Assembly: GCF_014197915.1 (NCBI RefSeq)
Contig: NZ_JACIGK010000033.1
Span: 1-33,110 of the forward strand
Length of the DNA: 33,110 nt
Origin: Roseospira visakhapatnamensis
Lineage (GTDB): Bacteria; Pseudomonadota; Alphaproteobacteria; Rhodospirillales; Rhodospirillaceae
Reading direction: 5' to 3'
Within the stretch, counting starts at the first letter, position 1. Each line of letters begins with the position of its first letter. The position numbers were made by a program, and so were the translations under genes. Shown here piece by piece: positions 1 through 6,948 of this stretch. The notes under the pieces are model-generated. The model had not been told where the DNA came from and made no database searches. It saw only the letters and a program-made list of their open reading frames with translations.

Positions 1-149
1 ACCAGGCCGGTGACGCGGGCCGTGGTCACGCCGACGGCGCGGGCCTCGGCGGTGGTGGTGACGAGGATGTCGAAGGTGTCGGATCGCCGGGCGAGACCCG
101 GGCGTGCGTCGGGTTCCGCGTGCGGTCCTGCGTGGGATCGTGGGTCCAT
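1..149 (-). CDS. Partial unidentified protein, N-terminal part only
   Basis: An open frame starts at ATG 149 on the minus strand and runs off the left edge. About 49 residues are visible. The stretch containing FDILVTTTAEARAVG uses almost only G or C at third codon positions, which is what real genes in this window do. The first 20 residues are Pro/Ala/Arg-rich and less convincing, so the true start may lie further inside. I do not recognise the family. The ribosome binding site is weak. The frame lies outside the tRNA-fragment boundary at 422-466, so it probably belongs to the ancestral chromosome and not to the island proposed to its right. Confidence 0.4.
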   Translation of the reverse strand, partial: MDPRSHAGPHAEPDARPGLARRSDTFDILVTTTAEARAVGVTTARVTGL

Positions 150-271
150 TCCGTGTACGGCCAACCCCTTGGAAACCCGCCCCAAAACCGCCTGTCCTTG
201 CGACTTGACAAGCCGGGAGCGCGAGCACAGAATGGACCCATATCCAGGTGGGAGCATCCTATGCTTCTACG

Positions 272-301
272 GAAACCCCGCGATTGCCGTCGCGGGGTTT
301 C
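272..301. terminator. Bidirectional intrinsic-type terminator hairpin
   Basis: A perfect 12-bp inverted repeat (272-283 with 290-301, loop TTGCCG) has a GC core flanked by AAA on one side and TTT on the other, so it can work in both directions. On the plus strand it is followed by TGCTGTGTTTT. It lies between the partial minus-strand gene and the tRNA fragment. Confidence 0.6.
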
Positions 302-382
302 TGCTGTGTTTTCAAGGGATGTGCTTGCCGCCCTCCTGTTTGGGGGGCAGGCCGCGCCACTTTTCTCTTGTAGGGAGAGAGG

Positions 383-416
383 AGCTCGTGTATCTCAACG
401 AGGAGATACACGAGCT
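383..416. repeat. Perfect 14-bp inverted repeat next to the tRNA fragment
   Basis: Bases 383-396 are exactly complementary to 403-416, with a 6-base loop. The repeat lies 5 bases beyond the CCA end of the tRNA-Met 3' half when read on the minus strand. It has no clear T tract. It could be a processing or termination hairpin for the former tRNA, or part of a recombination site. Confidence 0.6.
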
Positions 417-421
417 AAGAG

Positions 422-466
422 TGTGGTTGCGGGGAGAGGATTTGAACCTCTGACCTTCAGGTTATG
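422..466 (-). other. 3' half of tRNA-Met (CAT), likely attachment-site core
   Basis: Read on the minus strand, the sequence begins with the anticodon loop CTCATAA. It continues through the 3' anticodon stem, the variable region AAGGTC, a T arm (AGAGG-TTCAAAT-CCTCT), the 3' acceptor strand CCCCGCA and ACCA. This pattern resembles alphaproteobacterial initiator tRNA-Met. The bases before the loop (CAGAA) do not pair with CCTGA, and no D arm or 5' acceptor strand follows. A tRNA copy that starts exactly at the anticodon loop and ends at CCA is the usual core duplicated when an integrase inserts an element into a tRNA gene. An intact tRNA-Met should exist elsewhere in the genome. Confidence 0.7.
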
Positions 467-671
467 AGTTCTGCAAATATTTCTACGATGACTTATTCTC
501 ACATGCGGTAACATACGACAAAGCCCTGTTCCCGCCTTACATTCCGATTTTTTGCTTGCCGCTCACTTACGCCCTTTCTACCCTGAATTTGCTCTCTTCT
601 GTTACCTATGCGTTGCCCGTCGGGACCATTAGGAGAGATACCTGAAGGTCGCACGTCGCGGGAGGTCGACC

Positions 672-785
672 ATGGCAAGGATCACGAAACGGGAGGTGGA
701 CAGCCTGACGCCGGGCCCTGGGACGTTATCCATTGGGATGATGCGCTGCGCGGCCTCGGCGCCAACGGCGAGATCCTGGGATCCC
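672..785 (+). pseudogene. Tyrosine integrase N-terminal remnant, frameshifted
   Basis: From ATG 672, with GGAGGT at 661-666 as ribosome binding site, the frame reads MARITKREVDSLTPGP. This resembles the start of P4-type phage integrases. At about 719 the reading must shift frame to continue with WDVIHWDDALRGLGANGE, which resembles the next conserved piece of such integrases. The similarity then ends, with no beta-sheet or catalytic domain. It is therefore a broken fragment of roughly 38 codons out of an expected 400 or so. Its position about 200 bases from the tRNA-Met 3' half supports a decayed integration site. The family call rests on recognised motifs only. Confidence 0.5.
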
Positions 786-894
786 GGGCCAGTCCAAGGA
801 TCACCGCGCCGGTGCGGGCGTGATACGCCTGGATAACCACGGCCATAGCGTGCGTTTGGCGCGGTCCTCTCGTCAAGAGATGATCACCCGTCCC

Positions 895-920
895 GGCATC
901 GGCATCGGCATCGGCATCGG
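895..920 (+). repeat. GGCATC hexanucleotide tandem repeat
   Basis: Four tandem copies of GGCATC (895-918) followed by GG lie in the gene-free stretch before urtA. The copy number could vary by replication slippage. No protein or RNA function is apparent. The rest of 786-1134 holds no gene I can support. Confidence 0.8.
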
Positions 921-1134
921 TTTGGGATGGCAGATCCGCCCGTTGCCCTGTCCAGATATCCCCAGTCAGCGCCGTGCACACTGTCGCGGCATCGGCCGTA
1001 CCGAGCATAGGAATCGGTCATGTGAACAAAGATTATGCGAAATCCGATGGACATCTGGGTGCGGATCCGCGTCGCCTTGCCGCAGCATGCGGAGTACCCG
1101 ACTGATTTCACTCCGTTCCCCCGGGCCCTCGGAG

Positions 1135-1151
1135 TTGGCATGCGGCCTGCG
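1135..1151 (+). promoter_or_regulatory. Candidate sigma-54 (-24/-12) promoter for urtA
   Basis: The sequence TTGGCATGCGGCCTGCG has the invariant GG (1137-1138) and GC (1149-1150) with exactly 10 bases between them, as in the consensus TGGCAC-N5-TTGC. It departs from consensus at CAC (CAT) and TTGC (CTGC). It lies about 54 bases before the urtA ATG, which would give a leader of about 40 nt. Nitrogen control of urea uptake through sigma-54 is plausible. I could not identify a clear NtrC site upstream. Confidence 0.4.
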
Positions 1152-1204
1152 TGGCTCCATGGCGAAGGTATTGTGTTTTCATACCCAAGAGGGAACCGAA
1201 GCTC

Positions 1205-2479
1205 ATGAATAAGGCACTTGCGGGGCTGGTCCTTGGCCTTGGTGTCGTCGCCACGACGCCTGCCGTGGCTCAGGACACGATCAAGGTTGGCATTCTGCAT
1301 TCCCTCAGCGGAACCATGGCGATCTCCGAGACGACGCTCAAGGACGCCATGCTGATGCTGATCGAAGAGCAGAACAAAAATGGCGGCCTGCTTGGCATGC
1401 AGCTCGAGCCGGTCGTCGTCGATCCGGCCTCGGACTGGCCGCTGTTCGCGGAGAAAGCGCGCGAGTTGATCGAGGTCAATGGCGTCGCGGCCGTCTTCGG
1501 GTGCTGGACCTCGGTCAGTCGCAAGTCCGTTCTTCCTGTGTTCGAGGAACTGAACTCGCTCCTCTTCTACCCCGTCCAGTATGAGGGCGAGGAAAGCCAG
1601 CGCAACGTCTTCTACACGGGCGCCGCGCCCAACCAGCAGGCCATTCCTGCCGTCGACTATTTGATGGACCAGGGTGTTGAACGCTGGGTCCTGGCCGGAA
1701 CCGACTACGTCTACCCACGCACAACCAACAAGATCCTTGAGCAATATCTTAAGGATAACGGTGTCGCTGAAGAAGACATCATGATCAACTACACGCCGTT
1801 CGGGCATTCGGACTGGCAGACGATCGTGGCCGACATTAAGGCGTTCGGCTCGGCCGGAAAGATGACCGCCGTGGTCTCCACCATCAACGGCGACGCCAAC
1901 GTGCCGTTCTACAAGGAGCTGGCGAACCAGGGCATCGAGGCGACCGATATTCCCGTCGTGGCATTCTCCGTCGGGGAAGAGGAACTCGCCGGCATCGATA
2001 CCGGCCCACTGGTCGGCCATCTGGCGGCCTGGAACTATTTCATGTCGGCCGACACCGACGCGAACTATGACTTCATCGATGCCTGGCACGCCTTTATCGG
2101 CGACGACACGCGCGTGACCAACGACCCGATGGAGGCGCACTACATCGGCTTCAACATGTGGGTCAAGGCGGTCGAGGCGGCCGGCACCACCGACCCGGAT
2201 GCGGTCATCGATAGCATTATCGGCGTGTCCGTTCCCAACCTGACAGGCGGGTATTCGGCCATGATGCCGAACCATCATATCACCAAGCCGGTGCTGATCG
2301 GCGAGATCCAGGATGATGGACAGTTCGAGATCGTGGACTCCACCAACGGCCTGGTCGTCGGCGATGCCTGGTCCGACTACCTGCCGGAATCGGCACCGCT
2401 GATCTCCGATTGGCGCAAGCCGCTGTCCTGCGGGAACTTCAACACCGAAACCGGCCAGTGCGGGGGCACCGGCGGCTGA
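1205..2479 (+). CDS. urtA: Urea ABC transporter, periplasmic urea-binding protein UrtA
   Basis: This is a 424-residue binding protein that captures urea in the periplasm and delivers it to UrtBC. The start is ATG 1205, preceded by AAGAGGGA and followed by a clear Sec signal peptide (NKALAGLVLGLGVVATTPAVA, cleavage before Q23). An upstream in-frame ATG at 1151 would put 18 unlikely residues before the signal. The mature part has the type-I binding-protein (leucine/amide-binding) fold signatures KVGILHSLSGTMA near residues 26-38 and FGCWTSVSRKSVLPV around residue 100, both typical of UrtA. It is first in the urtABCDE operon, and a strong palindrome separates it from urtB. This would fit higher expression of the binding protein than of the membrane parts. 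Confidence 0.95.
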   Translation: MNKALAGLVLGLGVVATTPAVAQDTIKVGILHSLSGTMAISETTLKDAMLMLIEEQNKNGGLLGMQLEPVVVDPASDWPLFAEKARELIEVNGVAAVFGCWTSVSRKSVLPVFEELNSLLFYPVQYEGEESQRNVFYTGAAPNQQAIPAVDYLMDQGVERWVLAGTDYVYPRTTNKILEQYLKDNGVAEEDIMINYTPFGHSDWQTIVADIKAFGSAGKMTAVVSTINGDANVPFYKELANQGIEATDIPVVAFSVGEEELAGIDTGPLVGHLAAWNYFMSADTDANYDFIDAWHAFIGDDTRVTNDPMEAHYIGFNMWVKAVEAAGTTDPDAVIDSIIGVSVPNLTGGYSAMMPNHHITKPVLIGEIQDDGQFEIVDSTNGLVVGDAWSDYLPESAPLISDWRKPLSCGNFNTETGQCGGTGG

Positions 2480-2509
2480 TCGCAGCCGCGCTCCGACCGG
2501 CGTGCTGAC

Positions 2510-2537
2510 GGGAGGGCCGGCCGCGGCCGGCCCTCCC
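2510..2537. terminator. 28-bp perfect palindrome between urtA and urtB
   Basis: Bases 2510-2537 are self-complementary over all 28 positions and consist almost only of G and C. In RNA this gives a very stable hairpin. It starts 30 bases after the urtA stop and ends 47 bases before urtB. No T tract follows. It is probably an intercistronic stabiliser or partial terminator that sets the ratio of UrtA to the permease genes. Confidence 0.7.
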
Positions 2538-2584
2538 CATGGCCGCGCCACCCGTGTCGACCCCGCGATGGATAGCCTCCGCTC

Positions 2585-4216
2585 ATGACCCGTCTGCACC
2601 GTCTCATCATCCTCGCAGTTTTATGCCTCGGGATCACCTCGACCGCATCGACCGCCGCGGTCGCCGACGAGATCAGCCTTCGGGAGATCGCCGCCGGCTT
2701 CGTGGACGCCAACTTCTCCGGCGTGTCGGAGACGGCCCAGGCCCTGGCCGAGACCGGCGACCCGGCCGCGGCGGTCATTCTTCAGGCGCTGCGTGAGGGC
2801 CGGCTCCACTGGATGAAGAGCGACGAGGCCCTGCTGATCGCCGACCGCGACGGCAGGGAAATGCGCCTGTTCGATCTGTTCAGCGAAGAGCCAGCCGGCA
2901 CGGCCCGTCGCCGCGACCTGTCCAAGGTCACGGTGAACAACGCCATCCGCAATCAGGTCGACGGGCTGATCGGCGGGCTGACCCTGCTGTCGCCCGATCC
3001 CGAAGCACGCCGGTCCGCCGTCACGGCGGTGTTCGAGCGGCGAGATCCCGCCTTTCTGGAAACCCTGGACCAAGCCATTGAGCAGGAAGAAGACGCGCGT
3101 TTGCGGGCGCTGATGGAGGAGGCCCGGGCGGCGATCCTGCTGGCCGACGATGGCGCCCCACTGGAGGCGCGCCTCGCCGCCGTGGCGACCATCGAGGCGC
3201 GGGGTGGGCAGGACGCGCTCTCCACCCTCGCGGCGGCCCTGTCCGAGGACGCGCCGCCGGCCCTGGTGGACGCCGCAGCCGAGGCACGGGCGGCCGTCGA
3301 GGCGCGGCTGAAGATGTGGGGGTACGCGCAGAACGTTTGGCAGGGGTTGTCGCTCGGCTCCGTGCTGCTGCTGGCGGCCATCGGGCTCGCCATCACCTTC
3401 GGGGTCATGGGCGTCATCAACATGGCGCATGGCGAACTCGTCATGCTGGGCGCCTACACGACGTTCTTCGTGCAGGAGATCATTCGCACCAGCGCGCCCG
3501 GCCTGTTCGAATGGTCGCTTCTGATCGCCCTGCCGCTGGCGTTCCTGGTCTCCGGGGGCGTGGGCGTGCTGATCGAACGCGGGGTGGTGCGCTGGCTGTA
3601 CGGACGCCCGCTGGAAACCCTGCTCGCGACCTGGGGCATCAGCCTGATCCTGCAACAGACCGTGCGCACGATCTTCGGGCCGAACAATCGCGAAGTCGGC
3701 AATCCGGACTGGATGTCGGGGGCCATGCACCTGGGTGAGTTGACCATCACGTACAACCGCCTCTGGATCATTGTCTTCGCCCTGGCGGTATTCGCGCTCC
3801 TGCTGTTGGTCCTGCGCCACACGCCGATCGGCCTTCAGATGCGCGCCGTCACCCAGAACCGGGCCATGGCCGCTGACATGGGCGTGCGCACGGGCTGGGT
3901 CGACGCGATGACCTTCGGCCTGGGCGCCGGGGTCGCGGGGCTGGCGGGCGTGGCCCTCAGCCAGATCGACAATGTCTCGCCCAACCTGGGTCAAAGCTAC
4001 ATCGTGGACAGCTTCATGGTCGTGGTGTTCGGCGGCGCCGGGAACCTGTGGGGCGCGCTGGCCGGCGCCTTCACCCTGGGGATCGCCAACAAGTTCCTGG
4101 AACCGGTTGCCGGTGCGGTGCTCGCCAAGATTCTGGTCCTGGTCTTCATCATTCTGTTCATCCAGAAGCGTCCGCGTGGCCTGTTCGCCGTGCGCGGCCG
4201 GGCGGTGGAGGCCTGA
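2585..4216 (+). CDS. urtB: Urea ABC transporter, permease UrtB
   Basis: This 543-residue membrane subunit of the urea importer belongs to the LivH-like branched-chain amino acid permease family. It begins with a signal peptide (first ~27 residues). A soluble, helix-rich Ala/Glu/Arg domain follows to about residue 250, and the membrane domain starts around residue 253 with LGSVLLLAAIGLAITFGVMG and INMAHGELVMLGAYT. The extra N-terminal domain is characteristic of UrtB and accounts for its length compared with ~300-residue LivH proteins. The urtB stop (4214-4216) is one base before the urtC start, so the two are translationally linked. It pairs with UrtC to form the channel. Confidence 0.95.
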   Translation: MTRLHRLIILAVLCLGITSTASTAAVADEISLREIAAGFVDANFSGVSETAQALAETGDPAAAVILQALREGRLHWMKSDEALLIADRDGREMRLFDLFSEEPAGTARRRDLSKVTVNNAIRNQVDGLIGGLTLLSPDPEARRSAVTAVFERRDPAFLETLDQAIEQEEDARLRALMEEARAAILLADDGAPLEARLAAVATIEARGGQDALSTLAAALSEDAPPALVDAAAEARAAVEARLKMWGYAQNVWQGLSLGSVLLLAAIGLAITFGVMGVINMAHGELVMLGAYTTFFVQEIIRTSAPGLFEWSLLIALPLAFLVSGGVGVLIERGVVRWLYGRPLETLLATWGISLILQQTVRTIFGPNNREVGNPDWMSGAMHLGELTITYNRLWIIVFALAVFALLLLVLRHTPIGLQMRAVTQNRAMAADMGVRTGWVDAMTFGLGAGVAGLAGVALSQIDNVSPNLGQSYIVDSFMVVVFGGAGNLWGALAGAFTLGIANKFLEPVAGAVLAKILVLVFIILFIQKRPRGLFAVRGRAVEA

Positions 4217-4217
4217 G

Positions 4218-5339
4218 ATGAGTCTGCGCGCGCTCGACCGCCGGTCCTGGGTCTTCCTGGGCCTGCTGTTTATTATCGTGGTGGCGGTGCCCCTGGCCAA
4301 CCTGGCCACCGCGCCCGGCTCCTGGGCGCACCTGCCCAGTTTCGCGGTGTCGCTGTTCGGCAAGTACCTGTGTTATGCGCTGCTGGCGGTCGCGCTGGAT
4401 TTGGTCTGGGGGTACTGCGGGATTCTGAGCCTGGGGCATGGCGCCTTCTTCGCGCTGGGCGGGTACGCCATGGGTATGCATCTCATGCGTGAGATCGGGC
4501 CGCGCGGCGTTTACGGAGACCCAGTGCTGCCCGACTTCATGGTGTTCCTGAACTGGGATCACCTGCCCTGGTTCTGGCACGGCTTCGACATGTTCTGGTT
4601 CGCGCTGGCCATGACCATGATCGTCCCGGGCGTGCTTGCCTTCGTCTTCGGCTGGCTGGCGTTTCGCTCCCGCGTGACCGGGGTTTATCTGTCCATCATC
4701 ACGCAGGCCCTGACCTATGCCCTGATGCTGGCGTTCTTCCGCAACGAAATGGGCTTCGGCGGAAACAATGGCCTGACCGACTTCAAGGATGTGCTGGGCT
4801 TCGACCTACAGTCCGACGCCACGCGGGCCGGGCTGTTCGTGCTGTCGGGCCTGGCCCTGGCCCTTGGGTTCATTCTGTGCCGGGTCATCGTGACGTCCAA
4901 GGCGGGTAAGGTGCTGGTCGCCGTGCGCGACGCCGAGAGCCGAACCCGCTTCCTGGGCTACCGGGTGGAGAGCTACAAGCTGTTCGTGTTCACCGTTTCG
5001 GCCATGCTGGCCGGGCTGGCGGGCGCTCTCTACACGCCGCAGGTGGGCATCATCAATCCCAGCGAATTCTCGCCGGCCAATTCCATCGAGATCGTCATCA
5101 TGGTGGCGTTGGGCGGGCGCGGCACGCTGGTCGGCGCGGCCCTTGGCGCCATCGTCGTGGGCGCGGCGAACACCCTGCTGACCGGCTGGTTCCCGGACTT
5201 CTGGCTGTTCGTCCTGGGCGGGCTGTTCGTGGCGGTGACCCTGTTCATGCCGCGCGGGATCCTTGGCGTTTTCGATCGCGGGGGACCGGTGCGGCCGGGC
5301 GCGCCGGCCGGTCTCGCGCTGCGACGGAAGGAGGCCTAG
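4218..5339 (+). CDS. urtC: Urea ABC transporter, permease UrtC
   Basis: This 373-residue LivM-like membrane subunit partners UrtB. The start ATG 4218 follows GGTGGAGG and lies one base after the urtB stop. The open frame extends further upstream, but only as an overlap with urtB. Recognisable pieces are ALDLVWGYCGILSLGHGAFF near the first third, FRSRVTGVYLSIITQALTY in the middle, the EAA-like cytoplasmic region VLVAVRDAESRTRFLGY and a hydrophobic C-terminal third. Gene order and spacing place it firmly in urtABCDE. Confidence 0.95.
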   Translation: MSLRALDRRSWVFLGLLFIIVVAVPLANLATAPGSWAHLPSFAVSLFGKYLCYALLAVALDLVWGYCGILSLGHGAFFALGGYAMGMHLMREIGPRGVYGDPVLPDFMVFLNWDHLPWFWHGFDMFWFALAMTMIVPGVLAFVFGWLAFRSRVTGVYLSIITQALTYALMLAFFRNEMGFGGNNGLTDFKDVLGFDLQSDATRAGLFVLSGLALALGFILCRVIVTSKAGKVLVAVRDAESRTRFLGYRVESYKLFVFTVSAMLAGLAGALYTPQVGIINPSEFSPANSIEIVIMVALGGRGTLVGAALGAIVVGAANTLLTGWFPDFWLFVLGGLFVAVTLFMPRGILGVFDRGGPVRPGAPAGLALRRKEA

Positions 5340-5342
5340 GTC

Positions 5343-6107
5343 ATGTCACCCGGTCCGGCACCCCGCGCGACCTCCGCGCTGCTGTACCTCGACGGTGTTT
5401 CGAAGAGCTTCGACGGGTTCCGCGCCATCAACGGGCTGTCGTTTATTGTCGAGCCTGGCGAACTCCACGCGGTCATCGGCCCGAACGGCGCCGGCAAGAC
5501 CACGATGATGGACATCGTCACCGGGAAGACCAAACCCGACGAGGGCACCGTGTTGTGGGACGGGCGGGTCGACCTGGCGCAGATCGACGAGGCCGGGAGC
5601 GCGCGCCTGGGAATCGGCCGGAAGTTCCAGAAGCCCACCGTGTTCGAGACCCACTCGGTCGAGGACAACCTGCTGCTGGCGCTGAACGCGGATCGCGGAG
5701 TCTTCGCGACACTGTTCGCCACCCTGTCGGCCGCGCAAGCCACCCGGATCGACGACCTGCTCGCCCTCGTCCGGCTGGAGGACCGTCGCCACACACTGGC
5801 CGGCGGGCTGTCGCACGGTCAGAAGCAGTGGCTCGAAATCGGCATGCTGCTGGCCCAGGACCCCAAGCTGCTGCTTGTCGATGAGCCGGCGGCCGGCATG
5901 ACGGACGACGAGACGATGCGCACGGCCCAGTTGCTGCGGGACATCGCGGGGGACCACGCGGTGGTCGTTGTCGAGCACGATATGGCGTTCGTGCAGGCGC
6001 TGGATTGCTGCGTCACCGTGCTGCACCAGGGCACGGTGCTGGCAGACGGGTCGCTGGCCCATGTCAGTGCCGTGCCTGCGGTCATCGATGTGTATCTGGG
6101 GCGATAG
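5343..6107 (+). CDS. urtD: Urea ABC transporter, ATP-binding protein UrtD
   Basis: One of the two ATPases that power urea import, 254 residues. The Walker A motif GPNGAGKTT is at about residues 46-54. The signature is LSHGQKQWLEIG (LSHGQ instead of LSGGQ, as is usual in UrtD/LivG). Walker B is KLLLVDEPAAGM and the H-loop is VVVVEHDMAFV. The start ATG 5343 has AGGAGG at 5329-5334 and lies 3 bases after the urtC stop. It belongs to the LivG-type branch and is expected to heterodimerise with UrtE. Confidence 0.95.
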   Translation: MSPGPAPRATSALLYLDGVSKSFDGFRAINGLSFIVEPGELHAVIGPNGAGKTTMMDIVTGKTKPDEGTVLWDGRVDLAQIDEAGSARLGIGRKFQKPTVFETHSVEDNLLLALNADRGVFATLFATLSAAQATRIDDLLALVRLEDRRHTLAGGLSHGQKQWLEIGMLLAQDPKLLLVDEPAAGMTDDETMRTAQLLRDIAGDHAVVVVEHDMAFVQALDCCVTVLHQGTVLADGSLAHVSAVPAVIDVYLGR

Positions 6108-6112
6108 CGGCC

Positions 6113-6892
6113 ATGCTCTCTGTCCAAGACATTGACCTTTACTACGGCGCCGCGATCGCGCTCAAGACCGTCTCCATCGAGGCCCGGCCGGGCGCGGTGA
6201 CCTGCATCCTGGGGCGCAACGGAGTCGGCAAGACCTCGCTGATGCGCGCCATCTGCGGGCGGCATCCAATCGCGGCGGGCGAGATCCGGCTGAACGGCGC
6301 GCCGATCCACGCCCTGCATCCGGAAAGCCGCGCCCGCAAGGGACTGGCCTCGGTGCCGCAGGGGCGCGAGATCTTTCCGCTCCTGACGGTCCGCGAGAAC
6401 CTGGAGATCGGCTACGCGCCCTTGCCGCGCAAGGACCGGACCATCCCCGAGGAGATCTTCGAGATGTTCCCCGTCCTGCGCCAGATGCTGGGGCGGCGCG
6501 GCGGCGATCTGTCCGGCGGTCAGCAGCAGCAGTTGGCGATTGGGCGAGCCCTGGTGACCCGGCCGCGCCTGCTGCTGCTGGACGAACCGACCGAGGGGAT
6601 CCAGCCGTCCATCATCAAGGACATTGGGCGCGCCATCGACCGCCTGCGCAGCAAGGGACCGGCCTCGGGCCCGACTTCCGAAGAGGCCGCGGAAATCAGG
6701 CACGCGGTTGCGACGGTGCGCGAACGCGGCGACATCGCCATCGTCCTTGTGGAGCAGTACTTCGATTTCGCCCGCGACCTGGCCGACACGTACTACGTCA
6801 TGGATCGGGGTGAGATCGTGGCCCAGGGCACGGGCGCGGACCTGAAGGACCCCGCGCGCGAGGCCGAGGTGCGGCGCCACCTGACAGTCTGA
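6113..6892 (+). CDS. urtE: Urea ABC transporter, ATP-binding protein UrtE
   Basis: Second ATPase of the urea importer, 259 residues, LivF type. Start ATG 6113 is 5 bases after the urtD stop. Walker A is GRNGVGKTS (35-43), the signature is DLSGGQQQQLAIG (132-144) and Walker B is LLLLDEPTEGIQPSI (153-167). The H-loop position reads VLVEQYFDFA, with the Gln-Tyr usual for UrtE in place of the standard His. It is longer than the ~231 residues I expect for UrtE. The excess is a segment at about residues 179-203 (SKGPASGPTSEEAAEIRHAV and flanks), between the dimer interface and the VEQYF motif. Confidence 0.95.
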   Translation: MLSVQDIDLYYGAAIALKTVSIEARPGAVTCILGRNGVGKTSLMRAICGRHPIAAGEIRLNGAPIHALHPESRARKGLASVPQGREIFPLLTVRENLEIGYAPLPRKDRTIPEEIFEMFPVLRQMLGRRGGDLSGGQQQQLAIGRALVTRPRLLLLDEPTEGIQPSIIKDIGRAIDRLRSKGPASGPTSEEAAEIRHAVATVRERGDIAIVLVEQYFDFARDLADTYYVMDRGEIVAQGTGADLKDPAREAEVRRHLTV

Positions 6893-6900
6893 TGCCGGCC

Positions 6901-6926
6901 CGCCGCCGCCCGGTGGCCCGGCGGCG
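6901..6926. terminator. GC hairpin between convergent urtE and carbamoylase genes
   Basis: CGCCGCCG (6901-6908) pairs with CGGCGGCG (6919-6926) across a 10-base loop, in the 56-base gap between two convergent stop codons. There is no T tract. It probably serves as a shared transcription end or RNA-stabilising hairpin. Confidence 0.5.
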
Positions 6927-6948
6927 TACCCCCGCCCTCGGACAGCCG

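Noticed and set aside
10-453. 147-codon plus-strand frame at the window start
   Set aside because: It runs through the terminator hairpin and antisense to the tRNA fragment, with no coherent protein features.
422-900. Group I intron interrupting tRNA-Met at the anticodon loop
   Set aside because: The break at the loop would fit, but no 5' tRNA half (D arm, 5' acceptor strand) is visible upstream on the minus strand.
895-920. CRISPR array
   Set aside because: The repeat is a 6-base tandem without spacers. No cas genes are present in the window.
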